59,437 nt of DNA from a virus, in IMG/VR virus record IMGVR_UViG_3300028569_002710, positions 1 to 59,437 of that record. One strand, given 5' to 3'. Shown here piece by piece: positions 40,892-49,327 of the stretch (positions are counted from its first letter, which is position 1; the number at the start of each line of letters is the position of its first letter). The position numbers and the translations under genes were made by a program. The notes beneath the pieces are model-generated. The model saw nothing but the letters and a program-made list of their open reading frames with translations, did not search any database and was not told the DNA's origin.

Positions 40892-41638
40892 ATGGCATAT
40901 TCAAGCAACAATCCTCCAAAAAATAAACCACCACAGCAACCACTTGAAAATCAATCAATGGCTTCAAATGGTCCAGCTTTTCAACAAGCTATGGAAAAAG
41001 CACTCAAAGACAATGAAAGTGTTGTTTTAGACGTAGGATCAAACATAGGAGTAATGGCTCATTCTTTTCTTCTACTAGGATATTCAAAAGTTCATTTATT
41101 TGAGCCATCTCCATGTATGATCGAAAGCAGTAAAAAATTATTGGAATCATTTGGAGATAAATGTGTTTATAATCAAGTTGGAATTAGCGATTCAAAGAGT
41201 TCTCTTAAAAATGTTAAATTGCTCAATTCATGGGTAATGTGTGGAGATGGACAAGAAATAAATCTTCCAGTAAGTCCCGGTGCTCTTGAATTGCAACCAA
41301 CTGTTTTTGATACAGAATTAATTACACTTGACGATTACTGTAAGGATCTAAATCGTGTAGATTTATTGAAAATTGATGTTGAAGGTTATGAATACAAAGT
41401 ACTTCTCGGCGCAAAAGAAACAATTCATAAATTTAAGCCAATCATTCTCTTAGAACTTTCTCTCTACATTGATCATATTGAAAATGGAGATATACCTTTA
41501 TTTATTGATCACATATATCAACTTGGTTACGATGTTTTTGATCAAAAAAATCTCCCTATATCTAAAGAAAGAATGATTAAGCAATATCCTTACCATAGTT
41601 CTTGTGATGTAATACTTTATCCTAGAACTAATCTTTAG
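40892..41638 (+). CDS. FkbM-family methyltransferase
   Basis: 248 residues from the ATG at 40892; a GTG 15 bp upstream is an alternative. VVLDVGSNIGVMAHSFLLLG, HLFEPSPCMIESS, LITLDDYC and VDLLKIDVEGYEYKVLLGA are the FkbM signature. A Pro/Asn-rich N-terminus of about 20 residues precedes it. It likely methylates a sugar or lipid-linked glycan. Third gene of the cluster. Confidence 0.9.
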   Translation: MAYSSNNPPKNKPPQQPLENQSMASNGPAFQQAMEKALKDNESVVLDVGSNIGVMAHSFLLLGYSKVHLFEPSPCMIESSKKLLESFGDKCVYNQVGISDSKSSLKNVKLLNSWVMCGDGQEINLPVSPGALELQPTVFDTELITLDDYCKDLNRVDLLKIDVEGYEYKVLLGAKETIHKFKPIILLELSLYIDHIENGDIPLFIDHIYQLGYDVFDQKNLPISKERMIKQYPYHSSCDVILYPRTNL

Positions 41639-41879
41639 CTATTGGGAAATTAAATATTCTTCCTGTAAAGAAAATCAAAAAAATCATTCCTGTGCTTTGC
41701 CAGTAATTTATTTCTTTACAACAAGTCAAAACTTCAACGCAAATATTATTCCAAGCATATTGAAAAGGGAAAGCCATAATACAAGCCATACAGAAAACAG
41801 CAATAATGCCAATTACAAAAGATCCTGCTGGAGTAAGAATCTTTTCAATCTTATCGTCTTCATCCATGTCTTTTTTCAT
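41628..41879 (-). CDS. Two-span membrane protein
   Basis: 83 residues with an acidic N-terminus and two membrane helices (about 18-40 and 58-76). Four cysteines include a CC pair in the periplasmic loop. No family is recognised. Convergent and overlapping by 11 bp with the FkbM gene. Confidence 0.6.
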   Translation of the reverse strand: MKKDMDEDDKIEKILTPAGSFVIGIIAVFCMACIMAFPFQYAWNNICVEVLTCCKEINYWQSTGMIFLIFFTGRIFNFPIAKD

Positions 41880-41918
41880 CGTGTCACCAGAATAGGTTGG
41901 TAATATGATCTAAAATAA

Positions 41919-41992
41919 TACCCCCGGTTGGATTCAAACCAACGACTTGCGCTTTAGAAAAACGCTACTCTATTCACCTGAGTTACGGGGGC
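41919..41992 (-). tRNA. tRNA-Arg(UCU), no encoded CCA
   Basis: Acceptor GCCCCCG/CGGGGGT, D-arm ACTC/GAGT, anticodon stem GCGTT/AGCGC with loop TTTCTAA (anticodon UCU, reading AGA/AGG), T-arm GTTGG/CCAAC with TTTGAAT. Discriminator A at 41919; no CCA follows. AGA is a frequent Arg codon in AT-rich phage genes. Confidence 0.93.
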
Positions 41993-42053
41993 AACACATT
42001 CAATTTTACAAAGAATTATTGGCCATGTCAATTGAATGTGGCTATAATTTTAC

Positions 42054-42530
42054 ATGAAATCCTCAACTCTCCACAAATGTGTTTGCCTCATGTTAGAGGA
42101 TTGGGACGAAGACAAAAGCCGTTCTGGTTTTCACTATGCATTTGCAATAAGAAAAAATAGAATCATAGAAATGGGAAAAAACAATCCTGTTATGATGTCA
42201 GCGAAAGCATATAAATTAGCTCAAAAATTTAATATTGCACACTGGAAAAAATATCCATTCCTTCATGCTGAAGCAGACCTTCTCCTCAAACTTGATGAAA
42301 AGTTTTATAACAGGAAAACAACAATACTAAGCATGAAAATAAATAGACATGGAAAATTTAGAATGGCAAAACCATGTTACAAATGCGAAATCGCATTGCA
42401 AAAATCTAATTTGATGAATGTTGTTTGGAGTCTAAATGACAATACAAATTTAATATTACCAATTCTTGGAAACTATCAAGAAAAGACCGCCTCGACCAGC
42501 TTGTTTAGCACCGAAGTGCAAACAATTTAA
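42054..42530 (+). CDS. Cytidine/deoxycytidylate deaminase-like protein
   Basis: 158 residues. FLHAEADLLLKL (H71, E73) and AKPCYKCEIAL (C108, C111) give the zinc-binding HAE...PCxxC motif. The N-terminal GFHYAFAIRKNRIIEMGKNN is the first beta hairpin of the deaminase fold. It could deaminate a free nucleotide or a nucleic-acid base. It is shorter than dCMP deaminase and may be single-domain. It lies directly upstream of a DNA methyltransferase. Confidence 0.8.
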   Translation: MKSSTLHKCVCLMLEDWDEDKSRSGFHYAFAIRKNRIIEMGKNNPVMMSAKAYKLAQKFNIAHWKKYPFLHAEADLLLKLDEKFYNRKTTILSMKINRHGKFRMAKPCYKCEIALQKSNLMNVVWSLNDNTNLILPILGNYQEKTASTSLFSTEVQTI

Positions 42531-42608
42531 GAATCCTCAAACTGGTTGTCATTGGCGTGTCGAAGCACGAATGCTCTGAAATATTTATAAATGTAACTTT
42601 AATATTTG

Positions 42609-43478
42609 ATGGAATCAAAAATTATAAATTCAGATTGCATCGAAGGATTAAAACAAATCGAGCGCAATAGTGTACAAACATGCATAACATCTCCTCCTTA
42701 CTGGCAATTAAGAGATTATGGCCAGAAAGATCAACTCGGAACAGAGAAGACCCCAGAAGAGTTCGTCGCAAGAATGGTACAGATATTCAGAGAAGTTCGT
42801 GATGTTCTCCGTGATGACGGAACAATCTGGATCAATCTTGGTGATACATTTTGTGGAGGAGGAGGATATTGTCCTACAGCACCATCAAATCAAGCTGGAA
42901 GTAAACAATCCACTAATCGTGGAGTCAAAGCAAAGCCAAGACCAGTTCCTCCCGGATTCAAAGCTAAAGATTTAGTTGGCATACCTTGGATGGTAGCAAT
43001 GGCTTTAAGATCAGAAGGTTGGTATCTCAGAGCTGATATTATTTGGGAAAAATCCAATGGAATGCCTGAAGCAGTCAAAGATAGACCTACAAGATGCCAT
43101 GAATATGTTTTTTTACTTACTAAAAATCCACATTATTTTTATAATTCTGAAGCCATAAAAGAAGAAAAAACAGAAGGAGCCAACAAAAGAAATAAAAGAT
43201 CAGTTTGGAAAATAAATCAAAAACCATACGCAGGAGCTCACTTTGCCGTGTTCCCAGAAGAACTAGTCAAAACTTGCATGCTGGCAGGAAGCAAAGAAGG
43301 TGATCTTGTTTTAGACCCATTTGTCGGCTCAGGGACAACAGGAGCAGTTGCAAATAAACTTAAAAGAAATTTTATTGGGATAGATCTTAATCCTGATTAT
43401 TGCATCATGGCAGAAGAAAGAATTAAAAAAGAAAATCCGCCTTGCGAAGGCGGATTACAACAATTCAAAATCGATTAA
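42609..43478 (+). CDS. DNA methyltransferase (N4-cytosine-type, beta class)
   Basis: 289 residues from the ATG at 42609. TSPPYW at 27-32 is the catalytic SPPY; WYLRADIIWEKSNGMPE and CHEYVFLLTK are the next motifs. LVLDPFVGSGTTGAVANKL comes last, so it has the beta arrangement. SPPY favours N4-methylcytosine over N6-adenine. No cognate restriction nuclease is adjacent, so it is probably protective. The specificity is unknown. A short hairpin overlaps the 3' end. Confidence 0.92.
   Translation: MESKIINSDCIEGLKQIERNSVQTCITSPPYWQLRDYGQKDQLGTEKTPEEFVARMVQIFREVRDVLRDDGTIWINLGDTFCGGGGYCPTAPSNQAGSKQSTNRGVKAKPRPVPPGFKAKDLVGIPWMVAMALRSEGWYLRADIIWEKSNGMPEAVKDRPTRCHEYVFLLTKNPHYFYNSEAIKEEKTEGANKRNKRSVWKINQKPYAGAHFAVFPEELVKTCMLAGSKEGDLVLDPFVGSGTTGAVANKLKRNFIGIDLNPDYCIMAEERIKKENPPCEGGLQQFKID
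43433..43456 (+). terminator. Possible hairpin within the DNA-methyltransferase 3' end
   Basis: AATCCGCC and GGCGGATT flank TTGCGAA inside the final codons of the gene. The T-tract after it is missing, so termination is uncertain. It may instead limit 3' degradation. Confidence 0.35.
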
Positions 43479-43480
43479 AA

Positions 43481-44323
43481 TCAGCCATTGATTGCAAGCC
43501 AAGGATTTGCGCTCATTACCTTGAATGACCTGCAAATATGATAGTTGTTATCTACACCAGTAACGCCATAAATTCCAATATAACTACCACCGGGAATCCA
43601 CACACCGCCAAAAAGATACATGTTGTATCTTAGGACTTTAACATTATTCATATAAACATGAAGATATTGTTCGGTTGCAGAAGCATATTCGTAAATAACT
43701 TCCCAAACTCTAAAAGTCGCATCATCAAGTTCTTGATTGGTTAAGATTGCGTCTTCAATTAAAGAGCCATTTTTATAAACCTTAACATCATCATCTTCAT
43801 CATCGATGTATACAGATATTGAGCCATTACTGCCACCTCCAGCACTGCTTGATCCCATAAAAATTGTAATGTTGTCTGCGCCATCCCCTTCACCAGAATA
43901 AGTTGTAGCCCTTATGTAGACATTTTTATTGTAATCATAATTTTTTTCCCAATAAAGATATCCAAGCTGTTCATCAACATTTTCTGTTAATACAACACCA
44001 TTATTTATAGTGTCATAAAAAGCATCGTCAGATATAGTTGCACCAGCAACAATGGATGGATCTCCCTGATCGGCACACCAGTTGATTGTGCTATCACCAA
44101 TGCTAACATTTGAAACTGGTCTTGCGTGAATCAAAGTTGCTTGAGCAACTACCTTGCCATCGATTATTTCTTTGGCTTTTTCAAAATCAACTTTTTTGTT
44201 GAATTTCAAAGTGGTAGTCAAACCGTCAGAACTTTTACCGACTATTCGATGATGAACATTAGCGCCGTTGAAAAGCTTTTTCAAATCTGCAAGTTTATCC
44301 GTTGATACATCAAGATTTAACAT
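43481..44323 (-). CDS. Lectin-like fibre protein (paralogue 3)
   Basis: 280 residues from the ATG at 44323, which has GAGGAG upstream; it follows the paralogue at 44332 by 8 bp. The N-terminal 60 residues are a small helical/beta domain of its own. The rest is the shared lectin-like domain: FYDTINNGVVLTE, LYWEKNYDYNKNVYIRAT, VKVYKNGSLIEDA, VWEVIYEYAS and HICRSFKVMSANPWL. The order fits a ConA/legume-lectin jelly roll. It is likely part of a tail fibre or receptor-binding complex. Confidence 0.75.
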   Translation of the reverse strand: MLNLDVSTDKLADLKKLFNGANVHHRIVGKSSDGLTTTLKFNKKVDFEKAKEIIDGKVVAQATLIHARPVSNVSIGDSTINWCADQGDPSIVAGATISDDAFYDTINNGVVLTENVDEQLGYLYWEKNYDYNKNVYIRATTYSGEGDGADNITIFMGSSSAGGGSNGSISVYIDDEDDDVKVYKNGSLIEDAILTNQELDDATFRVWEVIYEYASATEQYLHVYMNNVKVLRYNMYLFGGVWIPGGSYIGIYGVTGVDNNYHICRSFKVMSANPWLAING

Positions 44324-44331
44324 TTCACTCC

Positions 44332-45663
44332 TCAAGATTGCAAAATAGACTCAAGCAAACTTAGCCAACCACCATCTTCGCCACCTAGCGGAGAAGCATC
44401 ATACCAATCCCAACCAAGGACATATATTTTTCCAGAACCATATGGAATCATTGTCACTACAGATTCATTCGCACCACTTCCTTCGTAAATTGTCACAGAC
44501 TCTGCTGGCAAAGTAGAGGTTTCCAAATAACTAGTATTATTTGAATTTGGAATAGTAGGGCTTTCACTTGGGAAAAGAGCAGAACCAGCGACTGTGAGAC
44601 TTATTGGCTCACTAACGCCACCCTCTCCACCACTGATGATACTAAAGCTAAATATATCGTTCAAGAAAGGAATCACATCTCCATTGTCAGGGGCAAACAT
44701 TAACAGTCTGCCGCCATTAGAAACAAAATTATTTACTGCACTTTTAGCGCCTGCACTCATGTCTGGCAAAATGTCAGCCTTTTCAATTTCGGGAATAACA
44801 ACATAGCCATAACTGATTTCATAAACCACACTATTCCATCCAGATTCTGATATATCTGAAAATGTTTCATAAGCGATGGTGTTAGCATCCAAGTATGCCA
44901 TAATATTATTGGCTTCATAAGCATTACCGCCCATAGGATCAGCAACATAGTCAACATAAGTGTCATTGATGAGTATGTAAATTCCATCTCTTTTCTTTAG
45001 AATTTTTGGTACATTTATTGTCAGCCAAGGAATTGCGCTTCTTACTTCAAAAGACTTGCAATAATGAATATTGGTTAAAACTGCTGTGTTGGCAAATACT
45101 CCAATATTAGCATCAGTGATATATCCGCCACCAATATCTACTCTGCAAATATGTTTTCCGTTCATTAAAACTGTTACATATCTCACATCGCTTGTCTTGT
45201 ATTCATAAATAACTTCAAAAGTACGCCAAGTGGCATCGCCAAGAATATCACCAGAAACATAACCCTCGCTAGTAAATTCACTTGTTTCTACATATATGGA
45301 ATTATCTGTGTCATTAAAATAAACATAAACGCCGCAGAAATAAATTCCACAATTATTGCCACCAGTTCCAAGTCCAGCTAGAAATGTTCCTTTAATATAA
45401 ACATCTTTTGTCAGATCATATGGTCTATTCCAGTAAACCGTACCAGATTGGTCGGCACTATTAGGAGTAAGAATTAAACCTGTATTATGATCATCGTATG
45501 ATGCATCTCCTTGAGAGAATGCATCCGAAGGAGCGCCTTGGCAAGCATTCCAAAATATTTTTGGTGCTCCAATATTGACAGAAAGAAGCGGATCACGATT
45601 GCTTTTTCCACTGCGATGACCAATTCTGCCGCCTTGAGCAGTGACTTCTTGATTATTTTCCAT
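44332..45663 (-). CDS. Lectin-like fibre protein with extra C-terminal GATase-like domain (paralogue 2)
   Basis: 443 residues. Residues 25-220 are the shared jelly-roll domain: YWNRPYDLTKDVYIKGT, TWRTFEVIYEYKTSD and HYCKSFEVRSAIPWL. Residues 225-443 add a domain with MSAGAKSAVNNFVSNGGRLL and YGSGKIYVLGWDWYD, resembling bacterial DUF4350/glutamine-amidotransferase-like folds without an obvious catalytic Cys. It is a fibre-type protein with a fused accessory domain. AAAGGAATA precedes the start. Confidence 0.75.
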   Translation of the reverse strand: MENNQEVTAQGGRIGHRSGKSNRDPLLSVNIGAPKIFWNACQGAPSDAFSQGDASYDDHNTGLILTPNSADQSGTVYWNRPYDLTKDVYIKGTFLAGLGTGGNNCGIYFCGVYVYFNDTDNSIYVETSEFTSEGYVSGDILGDATWRTFEVIYEYKTSDVRYVTVLMNGKHICRVDIGGGYITDANIGVFANTAVLTNIHYCKSFEVRSAIPWLTINVPKILKKRDGIYILINDTYVDYVADPMGGNAYEANNIMAYLDANTIAYETFSDISESGWNSVVYEISYGYVVIPEIEKADILPDMSAGAKSAVNNFVSNGGRLLMFAPDNGDVIPFLNDIFSFSIISGGEGGVSEPISLTVAGSALFPSESPTIPNSNNTSYLETSTLPAESVTIYEGSGANESVVTMIPYGSGKIYVLGWDWYDASPLGGEDGGWLSLLESILQS

Positions 45664-45682
45664 AATTTATTCCTTTATCGAA

Positions 45683-46396
45683 TTATCTATTTAGTTTTAG
45701 CCAAGGAGTTGCGCTTTTCACATCAAATGATTTGCATAGGTGTTCATTATCTGCTGTACCACACCAACCGCTTGCGCCGACATATGTTCCTGCGTCACCT
45801 ACCCAAGACCCAACATCAACACGACAAACATATACATTATCTATTTGGACTTGAACAAAGGCGCTTGAATCACTTACATATTCATAAATAATTTCAAATT
45901 TTCTCCACTGAAGATCATCTAACGTCAAATTTGTGTAAAATGTTGTGTCAATCAAGACTCCATTTTTGTATACTTTAACAACATCGTCATTAAATTCATC
46001 AAAAAATACAGCTATTCCATTTGTTGCATCACTTGAAACTGTTAGACTATCATCTACACCAAAAAAAACAGTTATTCCGTCTCCATCAGTCTCTACTGAT
46101 CCTTCTCCTCCAGCAAGAAATGTACCAGAAATATAAATGTTTTTGGTATAATCAAAATCTTTATCCCAATAAAGGGAGCCTTTTGTATCAGCCGTGGCTT
46201 CTGTTAAATAAACACCATTATTTATGGAATCATAATATGCAGTAAAATTATCGCCATCAAATTCGGCATTTACAACTGCTGTGGGATCGCCCATGCAACT
46301 ATCCCATTTAATTGGCGTGTCTCCAATGCTCTGATCTGCTAATGTGTCAGAATGAATTAGTTCAACTTGTGCAATGACTTCTTCTTTATTTTCCAC
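45683..46396 (-). CDS. Lectin-like fibre protein (paralogue 1)
   Basis: 237 residues starting at a GTG (46396) with AGAGGAG upstream. Nearly the whole protein is the shared domain: YYDSINNGVYLTE, LYWDKDFDYTKNIYISGT, VKVYKNGVLIDTTF, WRKFEIIYEYVSD and HLCKSFDVKSATPWLKLN. It is the smallest of three tandem copies, so it is probably close to the ancestral unit. Confidence 0.75.
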   Translation of the reverse strand: MENKEEVIAQVELIHSDTLADQSIGDTPIKWDSCMGDPTAVVNAEFDGDNFTAYYDSINNGVYLTEATADTKGSLYWDKDFDYTKNIYISGTFLAGGEGSVETDGDGITVFFGVDDSLTVSSDATNGIAVFFDEFNDDVVKVYKNGVLIDTTFYTNLTLDDLQWRKFEIIYEYVSDSSAFVQVQIDNVYVCRVDVGSWVGDAGTYVGASGWCGTADNEHLCKSFDVKSATPWLKLNR

Positions 46397-46442
46397 GAAA
46401 ACTCCTCTACGGAAAATTTTATCTTATATTATATATGATAAA

Positions 46443-46476
46443 AAAAATATCTCTCCGCAAAGAGAGATATTTTAAT
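46443..46476 (-). terminator. Intrinsic terminator-like hairpin before the fibre cluster
   Basis: AATATCTCT pairs with AGAGATATT with a short loop. On the minus strand it is followed by a T-run (TTTTTTT). It ends the gene at 46498. Confidence 0.75.
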
Positions 46477-46497
46477 ATAAAAATATTACCAAAAGCT

Positions 46498-47307
46498 TTA
46501 CTTAACAGTAAAGAAGAAAAGTTGAACCATTCTTGCTTTGTCAACAACATCACTTTGAAGTCCTTCATAGGTACTTGCTGAGTGAATCATCTTTGCGTCC
46601 CAAATTGCCAATCTGTTATAAATGGCTCCAACCTTATCAACTAATTCCCAGTTATCTGGATGTAGGATGTTGTAGTCATTATAAATTTCTTCATTAGCCG
46701 CTCTGCGTTGTTCATCGTTTTGGAATCTATCAAATTCCAAAGGATGATTTGTTGGGCGACGAGAATGATATTTATTGTCTCTCCAGAAGCTTGTGCCAGC
46801 AGATGGTGGCGCAAATGGAGTCAAGTAAATTGCTGCTGCATAGCTTTGAGCATCGCTGTGATAGACAAGTGGATCATTATAGCCTGTTATTTGGAAGCAA
46901 CCATTGGCAGGCTGATTGAGCCAATCGACAATTGGTCTTCCTAAAACACGCTCAAATTCTTCTTTAACGAAAGGCCAAAGGAATCTTTCTTTAGTTCTCT
47001 TGCCCTTATAAAATCTATTATCAGCAACAAAATCTTGTTCCATAGCAAAAGCACGAATTTCATCAGGATTTTTATAAAAATCATCGACAATAATTAAATG
47101 AGGTGTTCTCCTGTTGAAGTTGAGAGGTGGCGATCCTTTCGGAATTCCCTCGCTCAAGTCCTTTTCAAGAATCCACATTGTGAGTTCAGCTTCTCCAACT
47201 TGACAGTAATATTTATTTGTACCATCAGAATTTGCAATGTGAGATAGAATAACAGCATTCTGGTTTTGAAATACAACTCTCTGATTAACAAAAAATCTAG
47301 GTTCCAT
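46498..47307 (-). CDS. 2OG-Fe(II) oxygenase-like protein (DUF6445-like)
   Basis: 269 residues from the ATG at 47307 behind AGGGAG. HLIIVDDFYKNPDEIRAFAM is the start of the double-stranded beta-helix region. VYHSDAQSYAAAIYLTPFAP gives the HxD iron motif (H150, D152). The distal His is in WDAKMIHSAST (H242). This pattern fits prolyl-hydroxylase-type oxygenases and the DUF6445 family. The substrate is unknown; it may modify a fibre protein next door or a glycan. Confidence 0.78.
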   Translation of the reverse strand: MEPRFFVNQRVVFQNQNAVILSHIANSDGTNKYYCQVGEAELTMWILEKDLSEGIPKGSPPLNFNRRTPHLIIVDDFYKNPDEIRAFAMEQDFVADNRFYKGKRTKERFLWPFVKEEFERVLGRPIVDWLNQPANGCFQITGYNDPLVYHSDAQSYAAAIYLTPFAPPSAGTSFWRDNKYHSRRPTNHPLEFDRFQNDEQRRAANEEIYNDYNILHPDNWELVDKVGAIYNRLAIWDAKMIHSASTYEGLQSDVVDKARMVQLFFFTVK

Positions 47308-47343
47308 TTTTTCTCCCTTTGACCAACATGATAATATAGTGGG

Positions 47344-47382
47344 AGAAAAAAGAAACCGGAACAATTACTGTTCCGGTTTCAA
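47344..47382 (-). terminator. Intrinsic terminator
   Basis: GAAACCGGAAC pairs with GTTCCGGTTTC across a 7-nt loop. On the minus strand TTTTTTC follows. It ends the secreted-protein gene at 47404. Confidence 0.88.
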
Positions 47383-47403
47383 ATTAATTATTATTGATAT
47401 AGA

Positions 47404-47751
47404 TCAATAGCGGCAGCAAGCATACCACATGCCATTAGATCCTTGTGCGACACCATGATCACGAACTGGGTACTGGCCGTAATAGCAGCAGTTGCGAATA
47501 GCAGCTTGAGGACTAGAAGCCATGCCTACTCCTTCTTTGCCGCTGTTTCCGCCAAAATGCCCTATTCTTCCTATTGAGGCCATATGGTTGGCGACTCCCT
47601 GTGCGCTTCCCAAAAATGCATTGACAATAGGACGATTGGTTGTTGTGGCTGGACGACTATTTGTTTTACGGCTAAAAACGCCGAAAGGTCCAGCTTCAAC
47701 ACTTGAACCAACAACCAAGACAAGAACCAAAACAATCAAGTTCCTAGACAT
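47404..47751 (-). CDS. Secreted planctomycete-type Cys-rich small protein
   Basis: 115 residues. A signal peptide (MSRNLIVLVLVLVVGSSVEA, cleavage after A20) is followed by a low-complexity linker and the C-terminus AIRNCCYYGQYPVRDHGVAQ with GSNGMWYACCRY. I associate this CCYxG...GVA...WYACxxY tail with small secreted proteins of Planctomycetota. It is the best host clue in the window. AAGGAA precedes the ATG and two hairpins lie in its leader. Confidence 0.8.
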   Translation of the reverse strand: MSRNLIVLVLVLVVGSSVEAGPFGVFSRKTNSRPATTTNRPIVNAFLGSAQGVANHMASIGRIGHFGGNSGKEGVGMASSPQAAIRNCCYYGQYPVRDHGVAQGSNGMWYACCRY

Positions 47752-47769
47752 GTGGCATTTCCTTACCAG

Positions 47770-47817
47770 AAAGTTGCGAGTATCAGGATCGCAACAACCC
47801 TGTGCTTTTGAAGCACG
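47770..47817 (-). promoter_or_regulatory. Two-hairpin leader of the secreted-protein gene
   Basis: GTTGCGA/TCGCAAC (about 47774-47796) and GTGCTT/AAGCAC (about 47802-47816) form two small stem-loops between the promoter region and the ATG at 47751. They may protect the mRNA. No known motif. Confidence 0.35.
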
Positions 47818-47871
47818 CTCAGAATCCTACATGGAAAAAATGTGAATGTAAAGTCCAAACAAATTATATTT

Positions 47872-48642
47872 TTATAGCATCTTATACATTGCTTTTCTTG
47901 CAGACCAAGATGTCAATTTGTCTTGCATATATTTTCTGATGTCATTCATGTTCCATGGTGTTCCAAAAGGAACATTCTTACGAATATGATCGACTCCAAC
48001 ATCAAGAGTCAGATCTATGCCTTTTGTCGAAGATGAGACTGCAAGCAAATCCTCAACAATTTTTTGATTTTTGATTCCATATCTTTTCAATACTGAGGAA
48101 AATCCTTCTGTATAAACTTTTTCATCATATCTTGAAAGCATTCCATGATCTTCGTTGTAAAAACCATTATGAACATGACCGTAAAGCATCCATGATCCAC
48201 GATTAGCCTTATTCCATGATCTTGCCGGATAATGACTTGTAAAAATATTTTGTCCATTGATATTGAAAAGATAATTTTCGTAACAGGCAGTAAAAAAATC
48301 AGAACATTCTTTTCTTTCATCGTGATTGCCAAGAATCAAATAAACATTCTTACATTTAATTCTTTCACGATAATCCTTAATTTCTTTCTTGTCAGAATTA
48401 CATGTGAAGTCACCAAGGATGACAAGATTATCATTTTTTTCGACAACAGCATTGATGTTGTGAATTATGGTTGCGTCCATAAGATCAACAGATGACTTAC
48501 TTACCTTGAAATCTGTATGAGGTATAGTTCCATGATTAATCATTTCGCAAACATTCATTTCTTCTTCTGAAAGGAATGGTCTTTTGCAATACTTAATTAT
48601 GTTGGAATGACCAAAATGGGGATCTGCAATAAAGTGCCACAT
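47872..48642 (-). CDS. Calcineurin-like metallophosphoesterase
   Basis: 256 residues. FIADPHFGHSNIIKYCKRPF near the start, LVILGDFTCN, LILGNHDERKE and FTSHYPARSW ... LYGHVHNGF are the five motifs with D8, H10, D76, N108/H109 and two later His as metal ligands. It hydrolyses phosphoesters; its substrate may be a nucleotide or cap-like group. It is in a run of minus-strand genes. Confidence 0.9.
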   Translation of the reverse strand: MWHFIADPHFGHSNIIKYCKRPFLSEEEMNVCEMINHGTIPHTDFKVSKSSVDLMDATIIHNINAVVEKNDNLVILGDFTCNSDKKEIKDYRERIKCKNVYLILGNHDERKECSDFFTACYENYLFNINGQNIFTSHYPARSWNKANRGSWMLYGHVHNGFYNEDHGMLSRYDEKVYTEGFSSVLKRYGIKNQKIVEDLLAVSSSTKGIDLTLDVGVDHIRKNVPFGTPWNMNDIRKYMQDKLTSWSARKAMYKML

Positions 48643-48655
48643 TTTTTGATTGCCT

Positions 48656-49327
48656 CTAATTCCAAATAGATTCAGATCCGACTATGTTAGAAGATTTCTT
48701 GACTCCATCAGGCAATACAAGTCTGTTTTTTATTTCTGCTTCATCGAGCTTATGAAATTCTTCTTTCCATCCATGTTTCATTATATTTGCTTGTCCAATA
48801 ACTGGACTTATACCTGTGTATTTTGTGAAACCGAACATAAACCTCATGACAGCAGGTTTTGTCTCTATCATTAAATTTGATTCTTTATGTTGATATCCAA
48901 AAAGAGCATCATCGAAATTATCATCTTTGATTGAATAGTTTTGTCCACAGCGCAATACCAAAGTAAACAATGATCTTTTGAAAAAACAATCTTTCCAAAA
49001 ATTTGATGGTTCAATGTATAAAATATGGGGAACAGATGTCAAGCCAAAATCAGAGAATTTCAGGTTTGGACAAGTCTTGCTTTTTTGAACAATGTTTTCA
49101 AACTTATGAACAAATGCAACAACATCTTCTGCTTTTTCGGCCTTGTGTGAAAAATAAAAACCAACTATTTTATCATCAAATTTTGTGGCAAACTGTTCAC
49201 GACAATGATCCCATTGTGTCAATTTATTCTTTTCTTTTTCAACAGCAAAGCTTCCAACAGGAGGGCTGCAATAAATCAAAGTTATATCTTTAGTAGGCAA
49301 GAATATATCTTTGTCTTGTTTCTTCAT
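48656..49327 (-). CDS. Unknown protein, last gene of a three-gene operon
   Basis: 223 residues from the ATG at 49327, overlapping the upstream stop by 4 nt. ITLIYCSPPVGSFAVEKEKN and PHILYIEPSNFWKDCFFKRS are distinctive but match nothing I recognise. There is no membrane span. The composition is alpha/beta, possibly an enzyme. It is coupled to two other unknown genes. Confidence 0.58.
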   Translation of the reverse strand: MKKQDKDIFLPTKDITLIYCSPPVGSFAVEKEKNKLTQWDHCREQFATKFDDKIVGFYFSHKAEKAEDVVAFVHKFENIVQKSKTCPNLKFSDFGLTSVPHILYIEPSNFWKDCFFKRSLFTLVLRCGQNYSIKDDNFDDALFGYQHKESNLMIETKPAVMRFMFGFTKYTGISPVIGQANIMKHGWKEEFHKLDEAEIKNRLVLPDGVKKSSNIVGSESIWN

